The translations under genes were made by a program, and so were the position numbers. Of a stretch of DNA of 64,000 nucleotides, positions 1 to 11,940 are shown piece by piece (within the stretch, counting starts at the first letter, position 1; each line of letters begins with the position of its first letter). Source of the DNA: Sialis fuliginosa (Eukaryota > Arthropoda > Insecta > Megaloptera > Sialidae). Location: assembly GCA_961205875.1 (NCBI GenBank), contig OY540810.1:20646001-20710000 (forward strand), written 5' to 3'. Under the pieces are notes generated by a model. The model worked only from the letters and a program-made list of their open reading frames with translations, had not been told where the DNA came from and searched no databases.

Positions 1-1040
1 TTTCGGAATTTTTTCTTCACTTGCGCTATACATAAGCCTAGACAGAAATGAAATCTAATGCCGTGTTTACACCAAAAATACAAAACAGCAAGACAGTGTT
101 TTTTCGACAAAATGACTTAAACGATTTATGATAAAAAAATTATTATAAATAAAAGTTATAGAGAATAATATTATCTTTTTATAATATGTTGTATATTTAA
201 TATAGGTATAATGTATATATTATATTCTATATTCCAATTATTTAACTTTAAATAAGTACAAAAGTACCTTTATGAAAATACAAAAACACACACAAAATGT
301 ATTATTTAAATAATAATGTAAGTACATGTATAAATCTTCTATTTGCTAGTTTTTTGCACGATTTTTTAGAATGTAGTAATATAAGAAATATTATCTAAAA
401 CTAATTAAAAAATACAAATTTTTAAATATATTTATACATACATAACAGATATACATACTGTAATTAAAATGTATACAGAAATAACTTAAATACTACTTAT
501 TTATTTTTAACTATACTGTATTTTATATTAATAGTCTAGACATATTTCTAAAAAGCAATCAAAATTTGATATACTTTCTGGTATATATAATTGAAAACCT
601 ACAATTTGTGTTCATTATGTAAGAAAGAATATTCCCCATAAACTTTTAAATTATCGGTGTAGAATTTTCATGAATAGACAATAGTATGCCGCTTACATTA
701 TTCTCATAAATGTGTAGTAAATAACGAAATACAATGGGACAAGTAAAATGTGAAGCTAAGTTTAAGTACACCGACATAATAATAATAATAATACATATAT
801 TCACATGCAAATATGCTTCCTTGCTTTTGAATACAGGCATGCTAAAAGTATTCCCCATTGCATTCGAGTACTCATTGATGTGAAACAATCAAACTGGCAG
901 CTGAAGAAATGACATCACAAAACGAGAATTAGACATTACCTACTCAGCATACCTACGTTAATCTTGTCGCTGGACCAGTGGAGGATATCATACAAGTTTG
1001 AGAGTATGTACATAAAATCAAAACGATACTAATTACTTGA
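1..1040. other. AT-rich intergenic DNA
   Basis: No gene is visible. The stretch holds a short (AAT)n run near 776-793, a partial MITE end at 55-118 (listed separately) and TACATA/TATGTA-rich filler. The 80-codon minus-strand frame at 646-888 has no splice context and low-complexity, hydrophobic composition, so I do not call it. Confidence 0.6.
55..118 (+). repeat. one end of a short palindromic MITE (ATGCCGTnTTTAnACC family)
   Basis: The words ATGCCGTGTTTACACC and ACAAAACAGCAA match the left arms of the two complete hairpins at 40921-41043 and 41094-41188. No matching right arm follows, so this is a half copy or one whose other arm has decayed. Confidence 0.5.
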
Positions 1041-1044
1041 CTAC

Positions 1045-1210
1045 GCAAAGCCAAATGAAGGGTTATGATTCTGGTAGTAAGTATGTTTGTTTGTATGTGA
1101 GCTCATATATTCCCTCGCACTACTTGGCCGATTTCAACAAATAAGAAATCATTGGATTCATCTTGATTGCCCGTGGGTCATAGACTACAATGTTTTTTTT
1201 TATTCAAAAC
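1045..1210. repeat. degenerate dispersed-repeat fragment
   Basis: The segment contains a (TTTG/TATG)n-like run, then GGCCGATTTCAACAAAT and GATTGCCCGTGGGTC. Such wording is typical of decayed insect transposon tails. The family is not identified, and no ends or target duplications are visible. Confidence 0.3.
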
Positions 1211-1314
1211 GGGAGCCGCGAAATGCCAGTTTGTTATAGATGAGAAAAAAATTTCATCAAAACCCATTATGTTGAGTATCAAATTAAAAAATTTCAAAAG
1301 ATAATTTAAAAAAT

Positions 1315-1639
1315 GTTAAACGATAACCGCCGAATTATTGTAAGCGACAATTTTTTCGAAATTTAGTTTTGTATCTCGAATGACCTCATCATATACATTG
1401 AAACATAAAACTAATCCTTGTAACCCTGAGATTTACTCATAAAAAAATAAAATTACATTTCATTTTTATACACAAATTTGATGTTGGCAGTAGTTTAAAT
1501 TGTTAAACACTTAATAACCGCTAAAAATTACTTTAATTCTTCAATTAAGTTACTGAAACCATTTCTAAAATATACTTTTCCTGTAAAATTTATTTTTTGT
1601 CGATTACAACAATTTGGCGGTTAGGGTTCGATATTTAAC
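1315..1639. repeat. imperfect inverted repeat, about 325 bp (MITE-like)
   Basis: The left end reads GTTAAACGATAACCGCC then AATTATTGTAAGCGACAA. The right end, reverse-complemented, reads GTTAAATATCGAACC...AACCGCC then AATTGTTGTAATCGAC. The arms match for about 40 bases with gaps around an AT-rich centre. No clear target duplication is seen. Confidence 0.45.
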
Positions 1640-3132
1640 AGATGTAAGTGTACAAAATTTACAATATCCCTCATATATATGATTGACTGTCTTAAATAAA
1701 TAAAATATAGAATAAATTATAGAATACAGTATTGTATCAATTTACTCGATCTCCTAGACCCGTTTCTCCTCTCCTACGGACGCCCTTGCTCCAATAATTG
1801 TCTATTTAATGGTTAAAAACGAATCATCAGTCTAAATTTGAAAATTATTTATAAATCAATCTTAACACGACTATTTATTGTTTTTTTTTATTAATATTAT
1901 TCGTTGAAAACAACAAAACAATAATAAAACATTTTTTATACCGTAAGTAAAACAAGTTTAATGTAATTTAACGCAAAATTTTAATTTGAAATTACTTTAC
2001 CTTACCCGATTTCTTAGATCAAGAACCGCCACTGCTCTGCACAATATTGAGTCAGGTCTTTGTACATATAGTGACATTCATTGATGACTTTAATATATAA
2101 ACAGTATAGAAGTATTTTCATCCAATGAAAGATCCCATTAGGCTAACTTATGGGTTTTCTATTTGCGTTCGTCCGTAGGTCAACTATGTTGATCTTTAGA
2201 CAAACTGGGTATTTAAAAAAATAAATTAATCAATTATTTTTGCGTGGTTTGTATAAGCCATTAGATTATTTTATCTCAGACCTCCCAAATATGGCAACGA
2301 AATAGAATGTATAATTGTTTATTATTCATTATATTTAATAAAGAGGTGTAATCAAATTATTTATTATTTATCTTTTACTAAAGAGATTTTGATTATAGTG
2401 GCAGGCAATTTTTTAAACTCAGATTAGCTTTAAATTTTTATCAATTTTAGGGTCTAGTCGGTTTTTGTTTGATTGTTTTTATCAAATGTTATTTGAATTA
2501 ATTTAAGATATAGGTACATCCAATTCTTGTTTACATGGTAGATACATTCCAACGAAAACCGTCTAAAAAAGTATATATCTTTACAATTTATTAATTTATT
2601 TTTTATGTGTATGTAAGACACTAAAAATTTGATTTTTTTTAATTCGTGTTAGAACAAAAAATTCATGTGAAAAAGTGTATTTATTCTTCTCTGTGGACCG
2701 TATTATTTCAAAATCGTTGGTTGTATATACATTTAGAAATCAAGTTGTATGCATAAGTTTTGCTTTGACGTTTCGTTTAGTCAAAGCGAAATAACATTTT
2801 CATCGATAACAATAAATGATAACATGACAGATTTTATAACTTCTTAATAGTAGGTATAGTTATGAAAAGAACACATTGAATCGTAAAAGTATTATTTAAT
2901 TTACTTTTGTATTTAATTAGCTAGGTAATAATCAAGGCATGTAAAATACAAGGGAGCTTCAGTAGCTCGGTGCGAGAGAGGGAAATTCTTAATTCTCTTG
3001 GGCCCTTAAGGTATTTCTCGGTGAGCAACAAGGTTATATTATAAATAAAACAAATATTGCGCAATTTGTGAATTTCTCTGAAAGTTAAAAAAAATCAGTA
3101 ATAAGCCCCAATATTGTAAATTACTAAAAAAA
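1640..3132. other. AT-rich intergenic DNA
   Basis: I see no gene. A slightly more complex block at 2950-3035 (AGTAGCTCGGTGCGAGAGAG, then GGGCCCTTAAGG) folds into a small stem but is not a tRNA. The rest is poly-A/T-rich. Confidence 0.5.
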
Positions 3133-3312
3133 GATTATAAGAAGCTGCATTTAAAGTCCTTAAATGATTTATCATTTGTGAGCAAAGATATCGCCAAAAT
3201 AAATTATCATTGCAAAGGGATTATGATCGCAATCCTAAAATTGTATTTTATTTTGACGATATCTTTACCCACAGGTGGTGAATTATTTCATAATTTTGAA
3301 GCTTCTTATATT
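3133..3312. repeat. 180-bp hairpin MITE-like element
   Basis: The left arm (ATAAGAAGCTGCATTT...AAAGATATCGCCAAAATAAA) pairs with the right arm (TTTATTTTGACGATATCTTT...GAAGCTTCTTAT). Arms are about 70 bp with mismatches and the loop is short. Confidence 0.5.
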
Positions 3313-3429
3313 GATTTATTTTCTGAGAGATACCTGAAAGTTTGACCATCCTTGTTTTTTGAGACAGACTTAAATTTAAGAAGGTTACCATTATCCTAGA
3401 GTCGAGATAAATTTTTGCTGTAAACAGAT

Positions 3430-3720
3430 AAACTCACAGTCGGCATATTTCTACATGCATCAGACTATTGATTGATTGTTCGTAGAGGAGAGGGTCAGAC
3501 ATCAAATCAAAATAATATGATTAAGTATCCTGGCAGGCCGGGTACGGTGCCCGCCACTGCCTGCATACTGATGCAGACGTGTCACAAATACGATGGATCG
3601 GCATTTTTACAACACGTGATTTTTTTATTTATGCGTTTCATCATTATTGGACAAAGTCAGTACCGGACTTACATATGTAGGTGTTAACCTTTGGTGGACG
3701 GAAACGGATGTATAAGGTAA
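3430..3720. other. higher-complexity, GC-richer block
   Basis: This block stands out from its AT-rich surroundings by non-repetitive, moderately GC-rich sequence, including GGCAGGCCGGGTACGGTGCC and GCCTGCATACTGATGCAGAC. A 71-codon plus-strand frame (3472-3687) crosses it but ends in AT-rich filler and has no recognisable domain. It could be a conserved non-coding element or an exon of unknown identity. Confidence 0.3.
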
Positions 3721-3986
3721 GGTCCTTGAATAATTGTGAAAAGTGGAAATGGGAAAAGCAGAAAATGTCAATATAATTTAATTATTAATTGCGATACAGT
3801 GGCTCAAAAAAATAATCTTTTTCCAAAATGTTTTTTTACTCTTTTATACATACATGAAATGTACCGTATAATAAAGTATAGTGATCATTAAAAAATCGAG
3901 ATTTTAACGGAATTACACGTTTTGAAGGTCCCTGAATCACGTACGACCATTATCTCAATGACATCTGTGTGTGGGTCTGTCTGTCT

Positions 3987-4244
3987 CTAGCTAACAAGCA
4001 CTTTAAAATGAGGTTTATAACATATCTGACAGTTCTCTTGAAGTTTCTTGAAGCGTTTGACAATTTTCGCGCTCGCGTGGTATGTAAACACCAACGGTAT
4101 TAAAACAGTGGCGATATTATGAAAATTATTTTGTACGGTCAGAGTCGCCAACTGTGTTACAATAAGTTGTAGTATCACTTCCATAGCTAATTCACAGATA
4201 CTACCACAGAATTAAAACCCCATTTGAAAGTGCTTGCTAGTTAG
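3987..4244. mobile_element. 258-bp MITE with CTAGCTAACAAGCACTTT inverted ends
   Basis: The left end CTAGCTAACAAGCACTTT and the right end AAAGTGCTTGCTAGTTAG are inverted repeats. Pairing continues inward past GAGGTTT / AAACCCC. The interior has a distinct CGCTCGCGTGG segment. A 65-codon minus-strand frame here is just the element read through. No convincing target duplication is visible. Confidence 0.6.
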
Positions 4245-4318
4245 TAAATTTGCTAGCTCCTTTATAATACCGAACATAAATATTTTAGAATGTAAAAATA
4301 CTATTAGAAGGTAATATT

Positions 4319-4350
4319 CACGTGACCTTGGAATGACCTTCTCAAGATCA
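4319..4350. promoter_or_regulatory. candidate nuclear-receptor element: E-box plus DR5
   Basis: CACGTG (4319-4324) overlaps the first of two TGACCT half-sites (4323-4328 and 4334-4339) in direct orientation with a 5-bp spacer. On the minus strand both read AAGGTCA, the extended half-site used by monomeric orphan receptors of the FTZ-F1/ERR type. A third weaker half-site, AAGATCA, follows at once. Function is inferred from motif content only; a chance match is possible. Confidence 0.3.
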
Positions 4351-4379
4351 ACTTTTTTTAAACGGAAACGTATATTTTA

Positions 4380-6165
4380 ATCTATGGAGGAAAAATAAGC
4401 AACTTTTATCCTGAAATAATTGTTTGTTCGACTTAATTTTTTCAATACTCTTACGTACCTATATAAAAATATCCATAATTATGTATATAGTAAATAAAAG
4501 CTAGTGTATGGATGAATGTTTATTGTATATGTATAATGTATATCTGTTATTATACATGCAAGGAATAATATTAAATCTTATTTAAAATTCATACAATTTA
4601 ATATGCACGTACATAATGATATTGATGTATGTATGTATATTTAATATTTGAAAATACATATTTATTTAATATAGCTCGTATAAACAATGGATATTGTATT
4701 TATTTATTGGTTGATGACCCTAAATATACACAATAAAAAAGAACACATTGTGTTAACAATTTAATAGGTACTTAAAATATATGTGTATGTATTTATAATG
4801 AGAAATGTATTAAAAAAAGGTAATATTTCGATAAAATAAATATAAAATTTTAATAATTCGATGTTAGCATTTGCGAGTTAGGTCGGAATTGTCTTATTAA
4901 AATACTTTATCGTTTTTATTATCATATTTGTATATAGAAGGCAATATCTTCTGTCATGTGGGTAGAAAATTTATGTGAGAGGTTTTTAAAAAAATTAGAA
5001 GAAATATCACTAAAGTTGATTATCTAACTATAACCACTCCCGTCAAGTTTGAAGAGTCAAAACTCACAATACCACTAATAAATACTAAAAACATGATATT
5101 AATTAGACAAATATTTAACATAAATTAGCATATTTATAAGCGTGGGTATTATATGAGGCGGTCTAAATATTCAATTAATATTTAAATTCGAAAGAAGTGG
5201 CGGGATAACTTTAACTGCTCTCAGATTAGTAACACGATGATATATGTTTATGCATTATAAAAACATTTCGGCTATTTCGGTAAATACTTTTTTGTGTATA
5301 TATGTATGTATATTTAAAATATTGTTTTTGTTATTTTTTAAATGATAGACGTTGAAATTGATATAGAAATAATTTATTAAATAGAAATTAATTATTAGTA
5401 GTTTCAACTCACTATTTGTTATAAAACTAATATAATTAATATAATTTATAAAATCTAATACTAATTTAGCTATTAGTTTGGAACAATTTTAAATGCGTTT
5501 TCACCTGAAATTCATCTCATAGGCATTTATGCAGATAAATGTAACAAAATAAAAAAAATTGACACCCCTTTCTTAGGGGTTGAATTTAAAAAAATCCTTT
5601 CCTATCGAACGCTTAGGTCGTAAAAGAAATACATATACTAGGTGTTTTTTAAAAGATTTTCCAGCGGATTATTTCCAAAATAACGAATTTTCAGAAAAAA
5701 TGTTTCAGTCAAAAGTTTCGTGGTTTCGAGAGCGCTAAATATTGACACTGATGGATTTTCAGGTTCAATTTTTCTTTTTCAAATCTAAACCAATATTTTT
5801 TGTTGCAGATTCGTAATTTACAGAGAAGAATAAACAACTTTTGTATGAAACATGTTTTGTCCATTTTTTATGATATGGAGCAAAACAAACTCTTCTTGAC
5901 ACGCCCCCTGTAGCCCCGGGTCAGCAAGCTAGAGTCCTGTAACCCCTTCTCCCCTCTGTGTGGGAACTATACTCATTGTTGAAGAAAAAATTTGATTGAA
6001 TACAAATAAATTCTTAGAATTTCTCAGCTACAGAAGCGTGTCTGCTTTTATGCATTTTCTTAATTATAAAATCTAAATGTTTTCATAAGACGTCGATTCG
6101 TACACATCTAATATTTACAATCCTATCCAGAAATGAAGCATTTCCAGCTTGAGGCTATCCTAACC
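4380..6165. other. AT-rich intergenic DNA with a degenerate repeat
   Basis: No gene is seen. From about 5545 to 5970 there is repeat-like text (CTTAGGGGTTGAATTT, GGTGTTTTTTAAAAG, CTTCTTGACACGCCCC) that partly recurs around 58395-58490, so this is probably a decayed transposon fragment. The remainder is low complexity. Confidence 0.45.
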
Positions 6166-6169
6166 TGTA

Positions 6170-6620
6170 AATTAAATGTAAAGAAAACAAAACCTCTTGT
6201 ACACTCGGTCTGATTGGGCATGAGTGTTGAGTTGCATACGTTCTAGACGCCATGTCTCGACTCAGTTTGTAACTAATTGTTTGGTTTGATAATTAGTGAG
6301 TCTTTGTGTCTTGATATCGTGCCCCGGGGTTTATAAACGTTACTGAATATGACAGCTTTCGCGAACTGAAATCTGCTGGCTCTTTGAGATATAGTGTACG
6401 TTCTATGGGCTGAGAACCCCGTCTGTCTTTCTCACTGCTTTGTGGCTTCAATTGTTTAAGAGTGCTCTCGAACTAAGATAATGTTCGTTGATGGTTATTT
6501 TCATACAGCTGTCAGTTTCAATAGTTCCAGCTACTACCGAGATTATGCATTGATAATTTAGGTTGGACAAGTACGGGCACATGCGGCACTGACATCACGG
6601 TTTCTTTACCTTCATTGCGT
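6170..6620. other. higher-complexity unique block
   Basis: About 450 bp with near-balanced base use, no internal repeats and no long frame (GCATACGTTCTAGACGCC, ATCGTGCCCCGGGG, GGGCACATGCGGCACTGACA). In a genome this AT-rich such blocks are often conserved non-coding or untranslated exons. I cannot assign a function. Confidence 0.3.
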
Positions 6621-8275
6621 GACAAGTATCCTCTTCATTTCAATACCATGCATATTTTTATTTGTAATATATTAGGTGAATACAATACTAGATCAAAATC
6701 TTAATATAATTTGTATTATATAATCAATATATGTGTATAATATATTGATAAAATGCTAATTAATTTTCGGATTGACAATGACTTTTCAGTAATTTAAATA
6801 GAAATATTGGAAGGAGCTTTGAAATATTGTTGTTAATCGAACATTTTTGTGTATTTTGATTTAAGGCACGTCTCGGTATCTTGATTTGTCTTGAAGTTAT
6901 TCAATAATAACTAAATTAAACTTCAAACGGCTGTCAATTTTTTTTCCACAAGTCCTATAATAATACATATTTAAACGAAATTTTCATCACATTCTTAATT
7001 TTTCCAAAATAAGGCAAAAATATTTTAAACAAAAAAAATCATATAATATATTCAACAATTGAATTCACATTTATAATCGAATAGATAGAATACTAAAAGT
7101 AAATCACGTGATAAAACCAAATTATTTCTATAGAACTTTTTGAAAATTTTATGTTTTATTTTAAATTTTAATTGAAAATTGTTGAAAAATTTGCGTGAAA
7201 CTTAGCGTATGTGGGTTGAGTTAACGCGGTGGGGTTTTCACATTGTTATAAAAATGTCCCTGACATCCAATCAAATTCCCTGACTTTTCACTCTCTCATG
7301 AAATTCTCTGAATTTTCCCGGTTTTCCAGAAAGTGGTTAAATGGATATAAATACGGTTAATTTAAATATGTAAAATCGCATGCAAAAGTGGTCTTCCAGT
7401 TTTCATTCATATTAGCTTATCACAAACTAAGTAGGCTCCTTCCATTATACATATTATTATAATATTTAAGTCATTTTTCCATGTACCAAACAAAGACATA
7501 TATTTTTGAATCTGTTGTAAGCGATTTTGGCCTTTACGGTGGCAGACGACTTCTGAAGGCGATAGTACATATGCACCTATACTCTATTTACAAAAAAGAA
7601 TCTTGTTTCTTTTGCCATAAAACTGTAAACTAGGTATTTCTAATTAGGTAGGTATACATTTGTTTAAATGATTTAATTTCTTGTAAAATAACATAAACGT
7701 GATTCATCAACTTATCTTAAGTATTTCAACCATCTCATAAACAAGTAAAATAATAACAATAAAACAAAACTAATTTACAACAGCCAATAATTGTCACATA
7801 GAAAGAAACACACACACATATTGTTCGCGTATAAATCGCGTGCAAGAATTCTACACGGTGTTTTTTTAAAGTGGCGTTTACAAGTACAGTTATAGCATTT
7901 CTAAGTTATATCTAACATAATTGCAATTACTTTGTGATTAATTACAACGTCATAATCCAAGCTGTGCGCGATTTATTCGAGAAACTGTCACCGGGATGCA
8001 AAAACCTATGCCTACTGTGGAGAGCTGGGATTCTTACTGTTATATTGGAATATAATTAAACGCATGATGGACTTCTGCAGATTTTAATTATTGTACACTA
8101 AGATAGTGTATCACGTGAAGCTTTTAATTAATCTTAGTTTATAACTTCATTATTTAGTTTTAATACTCTGGTTTATCTTAAGAGTAATATTGTTAACTGT
8201 TTATAGGATAAAGAATATAGCTGTTTTTGATTTGTTTAATGTTTGTTGTAAAAATTAATTAAATTATGTCGTTTA
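6621..8275. other. AT-rich intergenic DNA
   Basis: Mostly low complexity. At 7250-7335 there are TCCCTGACTTTTC / TTCTCTGAATTTTCCCGG words typical of a dispersed repeat tail. A 47-codon coding-looking stretch at 7916-8059 is listed separately. Confidence 0.45.
7916..8059 (+). CDS. short exon-like open frame, unrecognised
   Basis: The frame is open for 47 codons between two stops and has no start codon at its head, so if real it would be an internal or terminal exon. The second half has coding-like composition, including IQAVRDLFEKLSPGCKNL and LLWRAGILTVILEYN, and is richer in G and C than its flanks. I do not recognise a family, and clear splice sites are not obvious. It may be a transposon remnant or chance. 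Confidence 0.15.
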   Translation, partial: HNCNYFVINYNVIIQAVRDLFEKLSPGCKNLCLLWRAGILTVILEYN

Positions 8276-8277
8276 TA

Positions 8278-9269
8278 CAGGATGAATCATATCAGGTGGA
8301 ACAAACTTAAACAGTTGATCGAGAAAAAGATTTTAAACAAAAAAAATCATATGAAGATGTGTCCGGAAATTTATTGTGAGGGAGGATTTTGCCTAAAATT
8401 TAATACTCAGTTTAGTATTAATGCATGTTATCGATTTTCAGTATTAACCAATGATTATTTAGATCAGGGTGTGTATGGAGTCAGAGGCCTTTTGATTTTT
8501 TATATAGTATATTTGTGTACTTAAATCTTTTCCTGAATTTGGCACTTTTGTAAGATAATATGGTAAAAAATACACAGACACAGAAATATACTTTATTAAT
8601 TTGTCATAAGATCTTCCGTTTACGAGAAATACGATAGTGAAGATAGTGTTGCAGACTTTGACTTAATATGGATGCTTCATATTACACGAAATAAATTTAC
8701 ATTCTTGTTCTACGATTAAAAATAAGAAATAAAGTTTACTTAAATATTCCTCTTTATATAAACTAAAAATTGCCATTTGTTGATAAAAAAATCCTAAAAC
8801 AAAAATATAAATTTATTTCGTGTAGTTTGAACCATCCGTATTAAGTCAAATTATGAAATACTATCTTTACAATTGTATTTATCATAAACGGTTGATCTTA
8901 TGACAAACCAAAAAAGTATATTTCTGTGTATTTTGTGTTACATTATCTTAAAAAAGTGATTATTATTAGATAAAAATCTAAGGGTCCACTGGCCCAGTAC
9001 ACCCCTGATCTAAATAAATATTGTTTGATACTGGAAATCGAACACACGTATTAATACTAAACCAGATAATCAATTTTATAACTGTATCACAATGGGTTCT
9101 TCAGATATTAAATAACTAAATAACTAATTTAAATTTTAGGCAAAATCATTGGGGATCTGTAGCTCCCTCACGAAGAGTTTTCGGATATATGTTTATATAA
9201 ACTTTTTTGCTTGAGATATTTTTCTCGATCAAATGTTGAAAATTGTTTCACCTGATATGACTCAGCCTG
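8278..9269. mobile_element. 992-bp hairpin element, TA-flanked CAGG family, copy 1
   Basis: The ends CAGGATGAATCATATC and GATATGACTCAGCCTG are flanked by TA on both sides, the target choice of Tc1/mariner-type elements. The two halves are inverted copies: TGTGTCCGGAAATTTAT pairs with the right-arm copy near 9175-9195, TTAGATCAGGGTGTG with CACCCCTGATCTAAA, and ATATACTTTATTAATTTGTC with the copy near 8895-8930. There is no transposase. Copies 2 and 3 are at 36207 and 38481. An 80-codon frame at 8282-8524 is the left arm itself. Confidence 0.8.
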
Positions 9270-9271
9270 TA

Positions 9272-9739
9272 TAAAACTTTTTAATATAGGTACATAATAT
9301 GTTTATTCTATTAACTATGTGAATGTACGTATGCAGGGTAATTGTGGGAACTGAGTGATCATTGTTATCTTTCTCTTGGAAAACGGAAAAACTGTGGTTT
9401 CTTATGTCGAGTATTATAAAGAATTTTATCTAAAGCAAAAGCTAAACTAACACTATCAGCGAGGTGTCAAATCGTTGTATTAACTTGTTCGAGAATTTAA
9501 AGCAGTGGTAATAAATATATAATTGTATATGTTATGCATTTTAAGAGAAAAACTGATTTCTATTTAACGTGCAAGCGTCAAGGTCAATCATATAAATCAT
9601 ATCATTTATTAGAATTGTCAGTGAGCAGTCATTTCTATTTAATACTCCGCAGATAGTGTTAGCTTTTACTCCATAGTGGATTATTTATACTTAACATCGG
9701 AAATAAGTTACTAAAATTAAATATGTATAATTATATACC
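9272..9739. other. AT-rich intergenic DNA
   Basis: Nothing is recognised here beyond AT-rich filler. Confidence 0.5.
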
Positions 9740-9850
9740 TTAACCACAATGTCACTCGACACGTGTTTCGACTTCACAAGAAGTCCGTATCAGGAATTTA
9801 ATAGTTAGTAGTTCTTGTAAAGTCGAAAAACATTGTTGTATTGTGGTTAA
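9740..9850. mobile_element. 111-bp hairpin MITE
   Basis: The left arm TTAACCACAATGTCAC...TTTCGACTTCACAAGAA pairs with the right arm TTCTTGTAAAGTCGAAAAA...ATTGTGGTTAA, leaving a loop of about 30 bp. The termini TTAACCACAAT / ATTGTGGTTAA are perfect. Confidence 0.6.
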
Positions 9851-9900
9851 TGTGTATATTATTGTATATATTTAGTTTTATCGTTAACTTTATTATATTA

Positions 9901-10025
9901 TTGCAGATACAATATAAGAAAATCAGCATAAGAAATGGCGTTGTCAAAAAAAAAGTTCAACGTCGAATTCTGAGATATTTAGAAAAGAAACATATTTCTT
10001 ACAACTCAACAAATCTTAGTTATTG
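9901..10025 (+). pseudogene. possible decayed N-terminus of a ZBED/hAT-type transposase
   Basis: An acceptor-like TTTATTATATTATTGCAG precedes AGAAATGGCGTTG, which starts the peptide MALSKKKFNVEF and then a stop. A shift of frame continues with EIFRKETYFLQLNK. That order (Lys-rich start, F-N-V-E-F, then a Phe/Lys segment and Y-F-L-Q) loosely resembles the start of GTF2IRD2-like hAT transposases. A different frame reads through the same DNA for 61 codons (9841-10026). The resemblance is from memory and short, so this is a weak call. Confidence 0.15.
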
Positions 10026-10026
10026 A

Positions 10027-10869
10027 ACATATAATATTGCCCCTTCAGGTGAAAAGTTTTTTTTCAAACCCGGTATATGTATGTATAATATGAAAAATTA
10101 GAAATAAATCATTTAAAGTTATAAATAAAGAAATCACTATTAAACTAAAAACCCATTACAATATTAAAAATATGTTTACCTATATATGAATACCACAGTT
10201 ATTTAATATACTTTATGGGACTTGTGCAAGAAAAATCAAATAACAGTAGCACATATCATGTGTTTAGTTTGTAGGATACATAAAGTTGACTTCTATAACG
10301 ATCCACGAACTCCTACATGGAATTCATGTTGGTTAATGTCACAATAAAACCAATAAAATGTTTGTTTGTAGTTTTTGTACTACCAACAGACTATATTAAT
10401 TCACAAAACATAAATATTTACATATATTCTTTTAAAAATGTAATAAATAAGTTAGATATTCCAATAATTTAATAAATTTTAAATTCATATTCAGCTAGTT
10501 AATGCTATACAGCTTATCTGAAATATTGTAAAAATTTTGCATACAAATTACTTTATATTCTTTTGGTGTTATTTTATAATGACAATGTATACATTGTATT
10601 TACTTTTTATATTACATGAAGGTACCAGGTACCTATTTAAAAACGCTGCTGTAGCCATCATTGTCTTCAAACAGGTTAACTATAATGTTAAATTACTGCA
10701 GTGTGTATGAAATAAATATACTACTATAATTTGATTAGCATTAATGCAATCTCATGAAAGTCAGAGTCAATTCTTATCCTTACATAGTATTGATGTATAC
10801 TATTGTATACATACATAATATGTAGGGGAAAGTTATGCAAATTGAACTGGAATATTAAATATGTAACAT
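10027..10869. other. AT-rich intergenic DNA
   Basis: No gene or clear repeat is seen. A short block with GGTACCAGGTACC (10620-10634) and AACGCTGCTGTAGCC is the only less simple part. Confidence 0.5.
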
Positions 10870-11160
10870 AGTATATGTTTTTGTAATTTAAAGTTTTTTT
10901 TGTTTTCTTGCCATACCCAAAGGATAGGGGAAGTTATGTAATCATTTTTAAAAGCATACAAAATTTCAGTTTCCGATTTCATAATTTCCTCTTGATTTTT
11001 CTGTTTCAGATCAAAGCACTTTTCATCCCGTGTCTGTTTGTCTGTGTGTGAGTATCCCTGGAATCCTTTCACACGCATAAATCGTAGGGTACTGAACTGA
11101 TTTTAATGAAACTACTAATCAGTGTTGAATTTAGGGTATAATTCCGTTAATTTTTCGAGT
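10870..11160 (-). repeat. fragment of dispersed element R, reverse orientation
   Basis: Read on the minus strand this matches the 3' half of the R copies at 25719 and 47320: a segment like TTTCATTAAAATCAGTTCAG, a TGTG-containing stretch, then CAGACA-rich sequence, then CTGAAACAGAAA. The 81-codon minus-strand frame at 10833-11078 lies within it and is not taken as a gene. Confidence 0.55.
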
Positions 11161-11319
11161 AAGCGATTTTCAAATCTTGGATCGTGAGCGTGCGTGATTA
11201 AATTTTTGCGTATTTGTATGTATCTATAAAAGCGTTATGTTTAGATATGATTTGAATAAAAATTAATGAAAATTATTGTTTATATAATAATTTATGATTT
11301 TATTTCTAATTTTCTTATC

Positions 11320-11940
11320 TTTAAGTTCAAATTTCTATGAAAAATTAAAATTTGAATTATGAAATTGTCTTAAAAAAACTATACGTTTTGGATTTAATTA
11401 ATAGTATGTTTATTTTATAGGAAATGATGTGAAAAGTTTGAAATTTCCAAACCGTAGATCTGTATCTCAAACCGTTTCCGAGATAATGCCTCCTAAAGTA
11501 TAAATTTTTTAAAAATTTTGGAGAAAAATGGGCGTAACTTTTGAATTTTTGAAATTTTCATATTGATTTTGATACTTTGATTTCAAATCCATCAACTTAA
11601 ATTAGATCTCAAGAAAGGCTTGAGATTAGGGTGACCAGATTTTAGTATTTGTAAACACTGACATGTAAATAAAGACCCTTTTTTATTTTATTTTATTCTT
11701 TTTATTTTTATTTTCATAAAATTTATTAAAAATTTACTACTACTAGTATGTAAACCTTGAGACTCCGGGTCAAAACCTGAGACCTGGTCACTCTATTCGA
11801 GATACAGATCTGCTTTTTAAAAATTTAATTTTTCACATCATTTTTTATACAATAAACATACTTTTAACGAATTTAAAAAAAAACAATTTTTAGTAAAATT
11901 TCATGATTAAAATTAAAATTTTTCATATAAATATCAACTC
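11320..11940. mobile_element. palindromic element with about 140-bp arms
   Basis: The left arm, 11320-11480 (ATGTTTATTTTATAGGAAATGATGTGAAAA...AGATCTGTATCTC), pairs with the right arm, 11800-11940 (GAGATACAGATCTGC...CACATCATTTTTTATACAATAAACAT). The loop carries a second, smaller inverted-repeat element (11627-11795). Confidence 0.6.
11627..11795. mobile_element. 169-bp nested MITE with TAGGGTGACCAG ends
   Basis: The termini TAGGGTGACCAGA and CCTGGTCACTCTA are inverted repeats, and pairing continues through TTTGTAAAC...GTTTAC-like segments. It lies in the loop of the 11320-11940 palindrome and is probably a later insertion. Confidence 0.55.

Noticed and set aside
2950-3035. tRNA-like words (AGTAGCTCGGT...)
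   Set aside because: No B-box (GGTTCGAATCC type), no acceptor stem and no cloverleaf could be drawn.
8282-8524. 80-codon plus-strand ORF
   Set aside because: It is the left arm of a palindromic transposable element.
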